From contig CANMQX010000002.1 in the NCBI GenBank assembly GCA_947500135.1, forward strand, positions 372,001 through 436,000: DNA of 64,000 bases. The letters are read 5' to 3'. Below are positions 8,378-16,987 of the stretch, piece by piece. The notes below the pieces were generated by a model. That model was not told the DNA's origin and did not search any database. It was given only the letters and a program-made list of their open reading frames with translations. Both the position numbers and the translations under genes were made by a program. Position 1 is the stretch's first letter. Each line of letters starts with the position of its first letter. The stretch comes from an uncultured Paracoccaceae bacterium (GTDB lineage: Bacteria; Pseudomonadota; Alphaproteobacteria; Rhodobacterales; Rhodobacteraceae).

Positions 8378-9813
8378 CATGACACATCTCCCAACTTGGC
8401 GGCATCAAAATCAGGACCCGGCACCCAGGTCGCCTGCCCGCCCACATCCGTGACCTGCACACCGGCCGCATTCAGGATGTCGCGGACCGCATCCGCACCG
8501 GCCCAGTCCTTGGCCGCGCGGGCCGCCGCACGATCCGCGAGCAAGGCATCAACCCTTGCGGCCACCGCAGGGGCCACGTCCAGACCAGCCTCACCGCCAT
8601 CAAACATCGGGATGGCGGACCAGTCATTCACCAACCCCAGCATCGCCAAACCATGGGCGAACCCTGCCAATGCGGCTGGCGTCTTTCCCTTGGACAGCAC
8701 ATGCAGCCGCGCCAGCGCCCCCGGCGTATTCAGATCATTGGCCAGCACGCCGATGAATTCGTCATCCGCCTGCCATTGACCATCCGCGCGCAAGGCGGCA
8801 ACCAGATCAGGACCAAACCCATGACCATGCAGGATGCCATACCACTTACGCAGGGTCTGATCCGCCTCATCGCGGCGTTTCTCGGTCCAATCCATGGTCT
8901 TTCCATAATGCGTACCCAGCATAACCAACCGGATCACATCACCGGGAATGCCCTGATCCAACAGGTCGCGAATGGTAAAGAAATTGCCCAGCGATTTGGA
9001 CATCTTCTTACCTTCGACCTGCAACATCTCATTATGCAGCCAGACCCGGGCGAATTCGCCCTGCGGGTGGGCGCAAGCCGATTGGGCAATCTCATTCTCA
9101 TGATGCGGAAACTGCAAATCATTGCCCCCGCCATGAATATCAAACGTCTCACCCAGCAGATCATGCGCCATGGCAGAGCATTCGATATGCCAGCCCGGAC
9201 GACCATAGCCCCAAGGGCTCTCCCACCCCGGCTGCCCATCGGTGGAGGGTTTCCACAACACAAAATCCATCGGATTGCGCTTGTAAGGGGCGACCTCAAC
9301 CCTTGCACCGGCAATCATGTCATCCAGTGACCGACCGGACAGCTTGCCATAATCATCATAGCTTTCAACTGCGAACAGCACATGGCCTTCGGCGGCATAG
9401 GCATGACCCTTTGCAACCAGATCAGCGATCATCGCAATCATCTGGGCGATGTAATCGGTCGCCCGTGGCTCATGCGTCGGGCGCATGGCCCCGAGCGCAT
9501 CCATGTCGTCATGATACCAGCCAATCGTTTCAGCGGTGATGTCACCAATCGCACGACCCGTTTCAGCCGCACGGGCATTAATCTTGTCATCCACATCCGT
9601 GAAGTTGCGGACATAGGTGACATGATCCGGCCCATAGATATGGCGCAGCAGGCGAAACAGCACGTCAAACACCAGCACATTGCGCGAATTGCCTAAGTGG
9701 GCCCGGTCATAAACCGTCGGCCCGCACAGATACATCCGCACGTCGGATGGATCAATCGGCGCGAAATCCTCGCGCCTGCGGGTCTTGGTGTTGTGGAACC
9801 TGATATTGGTCAT
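8377..9813 (-). CDS. cysS: Cysteinyl-tRNA synthetase
   Basis: A class I aminoacyl-tRNA synthetase of 478 aa that charges tRNA-Cys. The zinc ligand Cys 30 lies in [10 protein letters not shown]; the HIGH motif is HLGNS (39-43); the second zinc site is in WHIECSAMA and HHENE; the KMSKS loop is at 270-274. The ATG at 9813 is preferred over an upstream frame extension because it gives the standard N terminus [12 protein letters not shown]. It is followed on the same strand by cimA after 67 bp that hold two inverted repeats. Confidence 0.97.
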   Translation of the reverse strand: MTNIRFHNTKTRRREDFAPIDPSDVRMYLCGPTVYDRAHLGNSRNVLVFDVLFRLLRHIYGPDHVTYVRNFTDVDDKINARAAETGRAIGDITAETIGWYHDDMDALGAMRPTHEPRATDYIAQMIAMIADLVAKGHAYAAEGHVLFAVESYDDYGKLSGRSLDDMIAGARVEVAPYKRNPMDFVLWKPSTDGQPGWESPWGYGRPGWHIECSAMAHDLLGETFDIHGGGNDLQFPHHENEIAQSACAHPQGEFARVWLHNEMLQVEGKKMSKSLGNFFTIRDLLDQGIPGDVIRLVMLGTHYGKTMDWTEKRRDEADQTLRKWYGILHGHGFGPDLVAALRADGQWQADDEFIGVLANDLNTPGALARLHVLSKGKTPAALAGFAHGLAMLGLVNDWSAIPMFDGGEAGLDVAPAVAARVDALLADRAAARAAKDWAGADAVRDILNAAGVQVTDVGGQATWVPGPDFDAAKLGDVS

Positions 9814-9967
9814 AATGCCTCGCGCAGTCGGGTTGCGCCGCGGGCTTACCAAGATCAGTTCTGATGTGAAACGACAAAGAGTAACCCGCGACAGATGTCA
9901 GCAGACAATAATGCAGCAGGTAATGATGCAGTTGCTCTTCATGACGCTGTCATAGCAGCACGATTAT

Positions 9968-9996
9968 CCCCCGTCCAGCAATTGCGTAAACGGGGG
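9968..9996. promoter_or_regulatory. Inverted repeat CCCCCGT-N15-ACGGGGG upstream of pcaB
   Basis: Perfect 7-bp arms 40 nt before the pcaB start. It could be an operator or an RNA hairpin in the leader. It does not match the PcaQ site (ATAACC-N4-GGTTAA). The rest of 9814-10035, between divergent cysS and pcaB, shows nothing else I recognise. Confidence 0.35.
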
Positions 9997-10035
9997 CACT
10001 TGTCCAACCGCCCAAATTGGCAAAAACTGGGGGCC

Positions 10036-11103
10036 ATGACAAATGCACTGACCAGCTCCGGCCTTTTTGGCGATCTCTTTCACGACCCGTCCATCGCGAC
10101 CGCCTTCAGCGGCCCGGCCTTCACCCGCCATATGCTGGACTTCGAGGCGGCATGGACCAAGGCACTCGCCCGTTGCGGTGTCGTCACGCGAGACGACGCC
10201 GCCGCCGCTCTAGCCACCATCACCGATTTTTCCAAGACCCGTTTCCACCCTAGTGCGACGCGCGACGGGTTGCCCGTTCCAGCCCTCATCGCCGCCCTAC
10301 GCGCAGGCCTGCCTGATGGCGCAGCCAACGCCATTCACACCGGCAGTACCAGTCAGGATGTGATCGACACTGCGATGATCATGACCGTGATGGATGTGCT
10401 GGACCAGTTCGCGGACCGGACAAAGCATGTCATCGCCTTGATTGAGCAAAATGCAGCCCATTTCGGAAACAGGCCGATGCTGGCGCGCACGCGCATGCAG
10501 GCCGCCTTGCCGATGACCGCTGGCGCAAGGCTTGACACCTGGCGGCGCCCGCTGACCGCCCATTTGGCAAGGCTCAAAGACCTGCGCGTCGCCATATCGC
10601 AAGTGCAAATCGGCGGCCCGATTGGCCTGCGTGACAACCCGCAGGATCATGTCGACGCCTGCGCCCCTTTGGTCGCAGAGGAACTTGGCCTATCACTTGG
10701 TAAGGTCTGGCATACCGACCGCAGCCAGATGTGCGATATCGGGCATTGGCTGGTGCTACTCACCGGAACTCTGGCCAAGATCGGCCAGGATGTGGCGCTG
10801 ATGGCGCAACAAGGAATTGACGAAATCAGCCTCTCCGGCGGGGGCACCTCCTCAGCGATGCCGCATAAGCAAAACCCCGTCAGGGCCGAAGCCTTGGTGA
10901 CGCTTGCCCGCTATGTCAGCGGGCAGCAGGCGGTGCTGGCGCAAGCTATGATCCATGAGCAGGAACGGTCCGGCAGCGCATGGGCTTTGGAATGGATGAC
11001 CTTGCCCACCATGGCGGAAGCGACGGGTGCTGCGCTGAACAACGCCGTGCAGATCATGAATGCCATTACGGATATTGGTACAACCGCCCCGCCCGACCGA
11101 TAA
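10036..11103 (+). CDS. pcaB: 3-carboxy-cis,cis-muconate cycloisomerase
   Basis: PcaB lactonises 3-carboxymuconate, the step after ring cleavage by PcaGH. It belongs to the fumarase/aspartase superfamily: the signature SSAMPHKQNP is at about 272-281 and GSTSQDVIDTA carries the second conserved region. At 355 aa it is shorter than many PcaB proteins (about 450), lacking the C-terminal extension, as is common in this group. The frame is open 47 codons further upstream, but MTNALTSSGLFGDLFHDP is the family start. It stands alone on the plus strand, facing the pobA-pcaC-pcaH-pcaG-BKACE operon. Confidence 0.92.
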   Translation: MTNALTSSGLFGDLFHDPSIATAFSGPAFTRHMLDFEAAWTKALARCGVVTRDDAAAALATITDFSKTRFHPSATRDGLPVPALIAALRAGLPDGAANAIHTGSTSQDVIDTAMIMTVMDVLDQFADRTKHVIALIEQNAAHFGNRPMLARTRMQAALPMTAGARLDTWRRPLTAHLARLKDLRVAISQVQIGGPIGLRDNPQDHVDACAPLVAEELGLSLGKVWHTDRSQMCDIGHWLVLLTGTLAKIGQDVALMAQQGIDEISLSGGGTSSAMPHKQNPVRAEALVTLARYVSGQQAVLAQAMIHEQERSGSAWALEWMTLPTMAEATGAALNNAVQIMNAITDIGTTAPPDR

Positions 11104-11150
11104 GTCGGGCAGCCCCCGATACAAGGCCAGCACCGCAAGCAGACAACAGG

Positions 11151-11990
11151 CTAGACCGAAACCTCCCGCAGCCCGAGAATACGCCGCGCCTCCTGCCATG
11201 TCGCCACCGGGCGGTCATGCCTGGCACATAGGTCCGCAGCCCGCGCCACCAGCGCCGCATTCGACGGGGCGAGCGTCTGACGATCCAGCCGCATATTATC
11301 CTCAAGCCCGGTACGCACATGCCCACCGGCGGCAATCGCCCATTCATTCAAGGTGATCTGCTGCGCACCAATCCCGGCAGCACACCAGCGGACATCCTTG
11401 CCAAACAGGCGGTGAACAGTATGGACATAATAATCAAAAACATCGCGGTCGACCGGCATCGCATTCTTCACCCCCATGACGAACTGCACATAAGGGGGAT
11501 CGGTCAACTGACCCTTCGCCGACATCTGGGCCGCAACCAGAATATGGCTGAGATCAAAGGCTTCGATCTCGGGCTTCACATCATATTCCAGCATCTGGGC
11601 CGCGAGATAATCCACCAGATCAGGCGGGTTCTCATAAACTCGGGTCGGAAAGTTATTCGACCCCACGGCAAGTGAGGCCATATCCGGGCGCAAAGGCAAC
11701 ATGCCACCGCGTTCCTTGCCCGCCCCAGACCGGCCACCGGTCGAAAACTGGATGATCATGCCGGGGCAATGTTTCTCGACGCCTTCTTTCAGCCGGGCGA
11801 ATTTCTCAGGATCCGATGATGGGGTCTGATCGTCATTGCGGACATGGGCATGCAGGATAGAGGCACCCGCCTCAAAAGCTTCTTGAGTCGACTCGATCTG
11901 CTGGGACACGGTGATCGGCACGGCGGGATTGTTCGCCTTGGTCGGCACACTTCCCGTAATTGCAACACAGATAATGCAAGGGTTTGGCAT
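11151..11990 (-). CDS. Beta-keto acid cleavage enzyme (BKACE, DUF849)
   Basis: BKACE enzymes are zinc-dependent TIM barrels that swap an acetoacetate unit between a beta-keto acid and acetyl-CoA. Zinc ligands are visible as HAHVR (His 48, His 50). The start at 11990 (MPNPCIICVAITGSVPT) is the family start, 7 nt after the pcaG stop. Because it closes the pobA-pcaC-pcaH-pcaG operon, the likely substrate is beta-ketoadipate, giving succinyl-CoA and acetoacetate and replacing PcaIJ plus PcaF. Members with this specificity are described in the DUF849 family; the substrate here is inferred from context. Length 279 aa, normal. Confidence 0.88.
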   Translation of the reverse strand: MPNPCIICVAITGSVPTKANNPAVPITVSQQIESTQEAFEAGASILHAHVRNDDQTPSSDPEKFARLKEGVEKHCPGMIIQFSTGGRSGAGKERGGMLPLRPDMASLAVGSNNFPTRVYENPPDLVDYLAAQMLEYDVKPEIEAFDLSHILVAAQMSAKGQLTDPPYVQFVMGVKNAMPVDRDVFDYYVHTVHRLFGKDVRWCAAGIGAQQITLNEWAIAAGGHVRTGLEDNMRLDRQTLAPSNAALVARAADLCARHDRPVATWQEARRILGLREVSV

Positions 11991-11997
11991 TGGGTCC

Positions 11998-12606
11998 TCA
12001 AATATCGAAAAAGATGGTTTCGTCGGAGCCTTGAAGACGGATGTCAAAGCGATAGACAACCTGACCGTCCTCTTCGGCACGCTTGGCAATCAAGGTCTGA
12101 CGGCGGCTTTCCCACTCAACCAGATTGATCACCGGGTCAGCAGCATTCGCCGCCACCTCATCGCTAAAATACATCCGCGTATGCAGGCCCAGATTGATGC
12201 CCCGGGCGACAATCCACAGGTTCAGATGGGGGGCTTGCACCGCGCCATTCCGGCCCGCCACCGGACCCGGCTTGATCGTGTCAAAGCCCCATGCACCCGT
12301 CTCGAAGTCCGTGATCACCCGGCCCCAACCACGAAAACCATCCTCAACCGCACCACTTTCAGGATGGGCATATTGACCATCAGCATTCGCCTGCCACACC
12401 TCCAGCAACACATCCTTGACCGGGTTGCCCGTTCCATCCATCACACGGCCCTCAACCCGGATACGCTCCCCCTTGGCATTGGCTCCGGCAATATCCCAGC
12501 CCAGCTCTTGATCATAAATATCAAACCCGGCGGCGCCGGGGGCCAGCCCGATATGCACATAAGGGCCAGCAGTTTGTGACGGGGTCTCTCTCAACTTTCG
12601 AGTCAT
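11998..12606 (-). CDS. pcaG: Protocatechuate 3,4-dioxygenase alpha subunit
   Basis: PcaG is the non-metal subunit partner of PcaH in the intradiol ring-cleaving dioxygenase. At 202 aa it has the beta-sandwich core with TPSQTAGPYVHIGL near the N terminus and LEVWQANADGQY in the middle, as in PcaG. The ATG at 12606 shares one base with the pcaH stop (TGATG); a TTG one codon earlier is the alternative. The gene follows pcaH directly, which assures equal production of the two subunits. Iron ligands are not expected in this subunit. Confidence 0.95.
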   Translation of the reverse strand: MTRKLRETPSQTAGPYVHIGLAPGAAGFDIYDQELGWDIAGANAKGERIRVEGRVMDGTGNPVKDVLLEVWQANADGQYAHPESGAVEDGFRGWGRVITDFETGAWGFDTIKPGPVAGRNGAVQAPHLNLWIVARGINLGLHTRMYFSDEVAANAADPVINLVEWESRRQTLIAKRAEEDGQVVYRFDIRLQGSDETIFFDI

Positions 12607-13325
12607 CAATTCCCCTCCAGCCGGTTCTCAAACAGGGTGGAGCGGCGACCGCGCAGCACAATATCAAACCGATAGGCGATCGTATCCAGCGGGATCGTCG
12701 CGTTCATGTCCAGCTTTGCGGTCAACGCGTCCACCGCATCCGGCAGCGATTGCACAATCGGACAACGCGCAATCAGCGGGTCGCCCTCAAAATATAGCTG
12801 CGTGATCAGGCGTTGGCTAAACGACGCGCCAAAGACAGAAAAATGGATATGGGCGGGTCGCCAGTCATTGACCCGGTTGCGCCAAGGGTAAGCCCCCGGT
12901 TTGACAGTACGAAAGAAGAAATAGCCGCTCTCATCCGTGATGGTACGCCCACAGCCACCAAAATTCGGATCAATCGGGGCCAAATAGGTATCCTTTTTAT
13001 GGCGATAACGGCCACCGGCATTGGCCTGCCAAATCTCAACCAAGGTCTGCGGCACAGGACGCGCATTCTCATCCAATACCCGGCCATGCACAATAATCCG
13101 CTCGCCCACAGGATCACCGGTCTGGGCATAGTTGCGGATCAGATCATGATCCAAAAGACCAACATCCTGATGACCAAATACCGGGCCTGTAATCTCACTC
13201 ACTGATTGTTCCAGGCTGATTGGGGCAAAACGCGGGCTGCGCGACACCGATGTCTTGTAATCAGGTGCCAAGGCTGGCGGATGCCGATCACGGTCGCGCT
13301 GATAATATTCCGCAGGGGGTCTCAT
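12606..13325 (-). CDS. pcaH: Protocatechuate 3,4-dioxygenase beta subunit
   Basis: The iron-bearing subunit that opens the protocatechuate ring between its hydroxyl groups to give 3-carboxy-cis,cis-muconate. The four Fe(III) ligands are visible: Tyr 107 (GGRYRH), Tyr 146 (GAYPW), His 159 and His 161 (RPAHIH). The 239-aa length is normal. Its ATG overlaps the pcaC stop in an ATGA, and its stop overlaps the pcaG start, so the three are translationally coupled. Confidence 0.97.
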   Translation of the reverse strand: MRPPAEYYQRDRDRHPPALAPDYKTSVSRSPRFAPISLEQSVSEITGPVFGHQDVGLLDHDLIRNYAQTGDPVGERIIVHGRVLDENARPVPQTLVEIWQANAGGRYRHKKDTYLAPIDPNFGGCGRTITDESGYFFFRTVKPGAYPWRNRVNDWRPAHIHFSVFGASFSQRLITQLYFEGDPLIARCPIVQSLPDAVDALTAKLDMNATIPLDTIAYRFDIVLRGRRSTLFENRLEGN

Positions 13326-13702
13326 CCCGCCGCCTCCATCTCTGCAAAGGTCTGTTTGGCCAGTTTGATCGCATGATTGGCCTTTGGCACACCTGCATAA
13401 ATGGCCACGTGCAGAAAGGCCTGTATGACATCCTCAGGGCTGGCCCCGGTATTGGCTGTGGCACGGATATGCATCGGGATCTCATCGAAATTGCCCGTGG
13501 CCGCTAGCAAAGCGAGGGTCAGCATCGATCGCTCACGCTGGCTGATCGTGTCATCGGCCCAAACCGTGCCCCAGGCCCCTTCGATAATCAGCGCCTGAAA
13601 CGGGGCGTCAAAATCCGTCTTGGCAGCGTCCGCCCGATCCACATGGTTCGCCCCCAAAACGGCGCGACGGACAGCCATACCCTTATTACATCGGTCAGAC
13701 AT
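13322..13702 (-). CDS. pcaC: 4-carboxymuconolactone decarboxylase
   Basis: PcaC (126 aa, carboxymuconolactone decarboxylase fold) removes CO2 from 4-carboxymuconolactone to give the enol-lactone. The ATG at 13702 is chosen because a GAGGAGG site lies about 8 nt upstream; two earlier in-frame ATG/GTG codons sit too close to it. The motif [15 protein letters not shown] (residues 55-70) is characteristic. It is the stand-alone form, not the PcaDC fusion (PcaL). pcaD, for the next hydrolysis, is not in the window. Confidence 0.95.
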   Translation of the reverse strand: MSDRCNKGMAVRRAVLGANHVDRADAAKTDFDAPFQALIIEGAWGTVWADDTISQRERSMLTLALLAATGNFDEIPMHIRATANTGASPEDVIQAFLHVAIYAGVPKANHAIKLAKQTFAEMEAAG

Positions 13703-13721
13703 CACATGCATCCTCCTCGCA

Positions 13722-14891
13722 TCAATAGGGCAAACCCACATAGTTTTCCGCCATGGCCCTTTGCGCTGCCTTATTGGAGCGCAGGAATTCTAGATCCGCC
13801 ACCTGTATCTTCAAATCAAACACGGATTGGTCAGGATAGCGATGCATCAGCGACGAAAACCACCAGCTAAACCGCTCCGCCTTCCAGACACGGGCAAGGG
13901 CCTTGGCCGAATAGGCATTAATCCCAGCCTCACTGTCATTCTCGTAAAAATCACGCAGCGCGTGATAAAGATAATGCACATCCGACGCCGCCGTATTCAG
14001 CCCCTTGGCCCCGGTCGGCGGCACAATATGGGCGGCATCACCGCACAGAAACAAGCGGCCCCAACGCATCGGCTCGGTCACAAAAGATCGCAGCGGGGCG
14101 ATGGATTTTTCGATGCTCGGGCCAGTGACCAACTGATCAGCCTGCGCGGCCGGGATACGGCGTTTCAACTCCTGCCAGAACGCGGCATCGGTCCAATCCT
14201 CGGGCTTGTCGCTCAGCGAACATTGGATGTAATAACGGCTCAACCGCTCATTGCGCATGGAACATAGGGCAAAGCCACACGGCGAATTGGCATAGATCAA
14301 CTCGTGATTGACAGGGGGCGTTTCCGACAGAATGCCCAGCCAGCCAAACGGATAAACCTTCTCATATTCGCGGCGCATATCAAGTGGGATGGCCTGACGG
14401 CTGACACCGTGGAAACCATCACAGCCTGCAATGAAATCACAATCCAGACGCTGCGCCGCTCCATCCACGGCATAGGTCACAAAAGGCGCATCACTATCGG
14501 CGCCATTGATCGTCACATCGGCCACATTAAACACGATAGCCCCCCCCCCCGCCTCACGCGCATTATAAAGGTCGCGGGTCAGCTCTGTCTGGCCATAAAC
14601 AACAACAGGCTTGCCAGTATGCTCGGTGAAATCCACGCGAAACATCTCATCACCATAGGAAATCAGCGTGCCTTCATGGGTGAACCCTTCGGCATGCAAC
14701 CTGTCAGCGCAACCCGCCTCCTCCATCAGCGCAACCAGCCCCTGCTCAAGCACGCCCGCCCGGATCCGGCCCAGCACGTAATCCTTGGTCTTGCGTTCCA
14801 GCACGACACTCTCAATGCCACGCCGATGCAATAACTGCGCCAGCAACAGCCCCGACGGCCCGCCCCCGATAATCGCGACCTGCGTTTTCAT
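13722..14891 (-). CDS. pobA: 4-hydroxybenzoate 3-monooxygenase
   Basis: A flavoprotein (389 aa) that hydroxylates 4-hydroxybenzoate to protocatechuate with NADPH and O2, feeding the pca genes downstream. FAD motifs are IIGGGPSG (7-14) and CGDAAHIVPPTGAKGLN in the C-terminal half. The ATG at 14891 gives the standard start MKTQVAIIGGG. pcaC starts 19 bp after its stop. A homopolymer of 11 Gs (coding sense; 14540-14550) encodes part of EAGGGAIV at about residues 113-118. Slippage there would truncate the protein after about a third of its length. No pobR-like regulator is adjacent. Confidence 0.96.
   Translation of the reverse strand: MKTQVAIIGGGPSGLLLAQLLHRRGIESVVLERKTKDYVLGRIRAGVLEQGLVALMEEAGCADRLHAEGFTHEGTLISYGDEMFRVDFTEHTGKPVVVYGQTELTRDLYNAREAGGGAIVFNVADVTINGADSDAPFVTYAVDGAAQRLDCDFIAGCDGFHGVSRQAIPLDMRREYEKVYPFGWLGILSETPPVNHELIYANSPCGFALCSMRNERLSRYYIQCSLSDKPEDWTDAAFWQELKRRIPAAQADQLVTGPSIEKSIAPLRSFVTEPMRWGRLFLCGDAAHIVPPTGAKGLNTAASDVHYLYHALRDFYENDSEAGINAYSAKALARVWKAERFSWWFSSLMHRYPDQSVFDLKIQVADLEFLRSNKAAQRAMAENYVGLPY
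14540..14550 (-). repeat. 11-base G homopolymer inside pobA
   Basis: Eleven consecutive Cs on the plus strand (Gs in the coding strand). The tract codes for three glycines plus parts of the flanking alanines. Runs of this length are slippage-prone. Confidence 0.95.
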
Positions 14892-15101
14892 GCGGCCTCC
14901 CCGACGCTCATCGTGGCATTTTCCGATGTAGTTGCAAGGCGGAAAAACAACAGGATGCAATCCTCAGCGCTGCGGATGACGATTGTCACGCTACTGCTCT
15001 GGTCCAGTCAGGTGAATGGACTCCAGAGATGATGACGGTTTTCGACGTTAAGCGGATATTGCTAAAATTCTTTGGATTAGCGACAGACGGCGCTGAAGGA
15101 A
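14892..15101. other. Upstream region of pobA
   Basis: No reading frame is supported. It must hold the pobA promoter, but I find no clear -35/-10 pair. An imperfect hairpin lies at 14997-15028: CTCTGG and TCCA pair with TGGA and CCAGAG around a 10-nt loop, with a 2-nt bulge. It could be an operator. The stretch 15173-15301 beyond the triple hairpin shows nothing I recognise. Confidence 0.5.
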
Positions 15102-15124
15102 CCAATTTCTCTCAGAGAAATTGG
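15102..15124. repeat. Perfect hairpin 1 of 3 (CCAATTTCTCT / AGAGAAATTGG)
   Basis: Complementary 11-base arms separated by a single C; in RNA the innermost pairs would open to form the loop. Two further hairpins follow after 2 and 3 nt. Confidence 0.85.
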
Positions 15125-15126
15125 GC

Positions 15127-15147
15127 CAAATCCTCCAAGAGGATTTG
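15127..15147. repeat. Perfect hairpin 2 of 3 (CAAATCCTC, CAA, GAGGATTTG)
   Basis: Arms of 9 bp and a 3-nt loop, lying 2 nt after hairpin 1. There is no U-run behind it in either sense that would make a terminator. Confidence 0.85.
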
Positions 15148-15150
15148 TTT

Positions 15151-15172
15151 TCAGACTTTCGGGAAAGTCTGA
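15151..15172. repeat. Perfect hairpin 3 of 3 (TCAGACTTTC, GG, GAAAGTCTGA)
   Basis: Arms of 10 bp. Its half-sequence CAGACTTT/AAAGTCTG is also the stem of the hairpin at 58405, but with left and right arms exchanged. Confidence 0.85.
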
Positions 15173-15301
15173 TTTGTCCGCCAAACAAACATCAACGCAA
15201 CCGCCCAATGTCGTGATCGTTCTCCGCGCCATAAATTTGCCGCCCCGGGATCGCTTCCGGATCCAATCCTGGCCGGGTCGTCATTAGTCACATTTGACGT
15301 C

Positions 15302-15832
15302 CTAGCGGTCATCCAGCATCGCAACCATCTGGATCACGGTGTTCAGGTTGCGGGCGGTGGCCGCTACACCGATCAGCCGTTCCATCTTAGCGGCCAGCTT
15401 GGACCGGCCAATGCCATCCGGCGCATATAGCCAAACGGTTTGGCCAGCGACGGCCACAGCCTCGGTCGGGGTTTTGAATTCATCCACGCCCGCCATGTCC
15501 AGCGTGGGCGTAGCAAAGCAGAAATAGCCATGCACCAGTTTGCCAGTATCACACGGAAACGGGCAGCTGTTCAGGGCCGCGCGCATCGTAGCCTCTTCCA
15601 GGACCAGAACCGGCACGTCAAATCCAAATGTCGACTTGATCCCGTCGGCAATCGCCGCTGCAAGCTGATCGGCGCGGCCATCGGCAGCGAACACAAGGTT
15701 ACCAGAAGCGATATAGGACCGCACGCCGGGGTCCGACGTTATGCCGACGCAGAGCCGACGCAAATCCGACATCGGTACTTTGCGATGTCCGCCCACATTG
15801 ATGCCCCGCAAAAACGCCACGAATTTCGGCAT
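15302..15832 (-). CDS. DUF1697 domain protein
   Basis: A 176-aa protein starting MPKFVAFLRGINVGGHRKVP, the hallmark of DUF1697, whose members are widespread and uncharacterised. The ATG at 15832 has a GGAGAA site about 4 nt upstream. The frame is open for 77 codons more, but these overlap the divergent YjbR gene and have no family similarity. Conserved regions seen are YIASGNLVF (56-64) and VHGYFCFATP. It is divergent from the YjbR-family gene 34 bp away. No function can be proposed. Confidence 0.88.
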   Translation of the reverse strand: MPKFVAFLRGINVGGHRKVPMSDLRRLCVGITSDPGVRSYIASGNLVFAADGRADQLAAAIADGIKSTFGFDVPVLVLEEATMRAALNSCPFPCDTGKLVHGYFCFATPTLDMAGVDEFKTPTEAVAVAGQTVWLYAPDGIGRSKLAAKMERLIGVAATARNLNTVIQMVAMLDDR

Positions 15833-15866
15833 TGTTCTCCCTCCGTTCTTGCGGCACAATAAGGAC

Positions 15867-16205
15867 ATGTCACGCGAAATGGTCAACACAATCTGTGCCG
15901 CAATGCCCGGGGCAACCGCCGCTGATCCAACGACAGAGCTTGATAGCTGGAAAGTCGGGGGCAAAATGTTTGCCTGTTTCGGGGACCGGATCGACGGGGT
16001 TTGCACCAAGACCGACAGCGTCGATACAGCCCAGATGCTGATTGATGCAGGCGCCGCAACCAAAGCACCCTATTTTCACAAAAGCTGGGTGCTTGTCAGC
16101 TTTGATGCGGACAAGGATGAATTGCGCCATCGCATCCAAGCCTCTTACGACATCATCTTCAAAAACTTGTCGAAAAAGGCTCAGGCAGAGATTTCAGCGG
16201 CATAG
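15867..16205 (+). CDS. MmcQ/YjbR family DNA-binding protein
   Basis: A 112-aa protein of the CyaY-like MmcQ/YjbR family (MSREMVNTICAAMPGA start, SWKVGGKMFACF at 29-40, YFHKSWVLV at 73-81). Members are small cytoplasmic proteins of unclear role; some bind DNA. The start at 15867 has AAGGAC just upstream. Its last 25 bp overlap the 3' end of the convergent MerR gene, so the two messages would be complementary there. Confidence 0.85.
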   Translation: MSREMVNTICAAMPGATAADPTTELDSWKVGGKMFACFGDRIDGVCTKTDSVDTAQMLIDAGAATKAPYFHKSWVLVSFDADKDELRHRIQASYDIIFKNLSKKAQAEISAA

Positions 16206-16954
16206 GCCTTCATCACCGCGGGCAGCCATTGTGAAAAGCGCGGCGCAAGCCTTTCATAACGCGCAATAAAATCCGCATGTGATAGATAAAGGTCAGCCAA
16301 ACCGGCATAAGCCTCCGGTGTACAGTCTTCACCCCACAGGCGGGACATCAATGCATGATGCGCGGTCAGATCAGGGGTTAGTTCAGCCTGTTTCGTATCG
16401 GCCTGAAATGCTGCAACCAGGCGCGCCTCGATCACCTGCAGCTCTTGCATTGCCCCGGCAACGCCATCCGGCATTGCGGCAATCGCTGCTTTCGATGTGG
16501 CAATCCGGGCCGCCATATCGGGGCCATAAGTTCCGATCAGCCAGTCCTCATAGGCAGTTTGGGTAGCCGCATCGAACGGCGCATAAAGATCATGATCAGA
16601 CATGTCTGTTTCCTTGGTCAGCGTTGCAATGGTCCGATCAAGGGTATCCAACAGGCGGCGAGCCTCGTCTGCCTGTGCGGCCAACCGATCACGATGCGCG
16701 CGCAACCGGGTGACAGCATCAGCCTCATCCGCCAACACCGCGGCAATCTCGCGCAGGGACAGACCAAAGGCGCGATAAAACAGCACCTCCTGCAAACGCA
16801 GCAATTCCGCGCGCCCATAACTGCGATAGCCATTGAGGGCCACATGGGCCGGACGCAGCAGCCCGATCGCGTCGTAATGGTGCAAGGTGCGCACCGTCAC
16901 GCCGGACAATCGGGCCAGTTCACCCACTGAATATTCCTTGATTCGGGTTTTCAT
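16181..16954 (-). CDS. MerR-family regulator with TipAS antibiotic-sensing domain
   Basis: The N-terminal MerR winged helix (EYSVGELARLSGVTVRTL, residues 6-23, then HHYDAIGLL) is followed by a coiled coil (about 75-110) and a C-terminal TipAS-like domain (about 120-257). TipA proteins sense thiopeptide or other amphipathic drugs through this domain and activate their own promoter. The ATG at 16954 is 33 bp after the VOC stop on the same strand, so it may be transcribed with VOC from the SoxR-box promoter. The ligand here is unknown. The 3' end overlaps the convergent YjbR gene by 25 bp. Confidence 0.88.
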   Translation of the reverse strand: MKTRIKEYSVGELARLSGVTVRTLHHYDAIGLLRPAHVALNGYRSYGRAELLRLQEVLFYRAFGLSLREIAAVLADEADAVTRLRAHRDRLAAQADEARRLLDTLDRTIATLTKETDMSDHDLYAPFDAATQTAYEDWLIGTYGPDMAARIATSKAAIAAMPDGVAGAMQELQVIEARLVAAFQADTKQAELTPDLTAHHALMSRLWGEDCTPEAYAGLADLYLSHADFIARYERLAPRFSQWLPAVMKAYAAEISA

Positions 16955-16987
16955 ACGCCCTTGATGCCGCCTCACGTTGGGTCAGGA

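Noticed and set aside
9895..10035. N-terminal extension of pcaB (47 codons)
   Set aside because: No similarity to PcaB proteins, no ribosome-binding site at 9895, and it would include the inverted repeat at 9968-9996.
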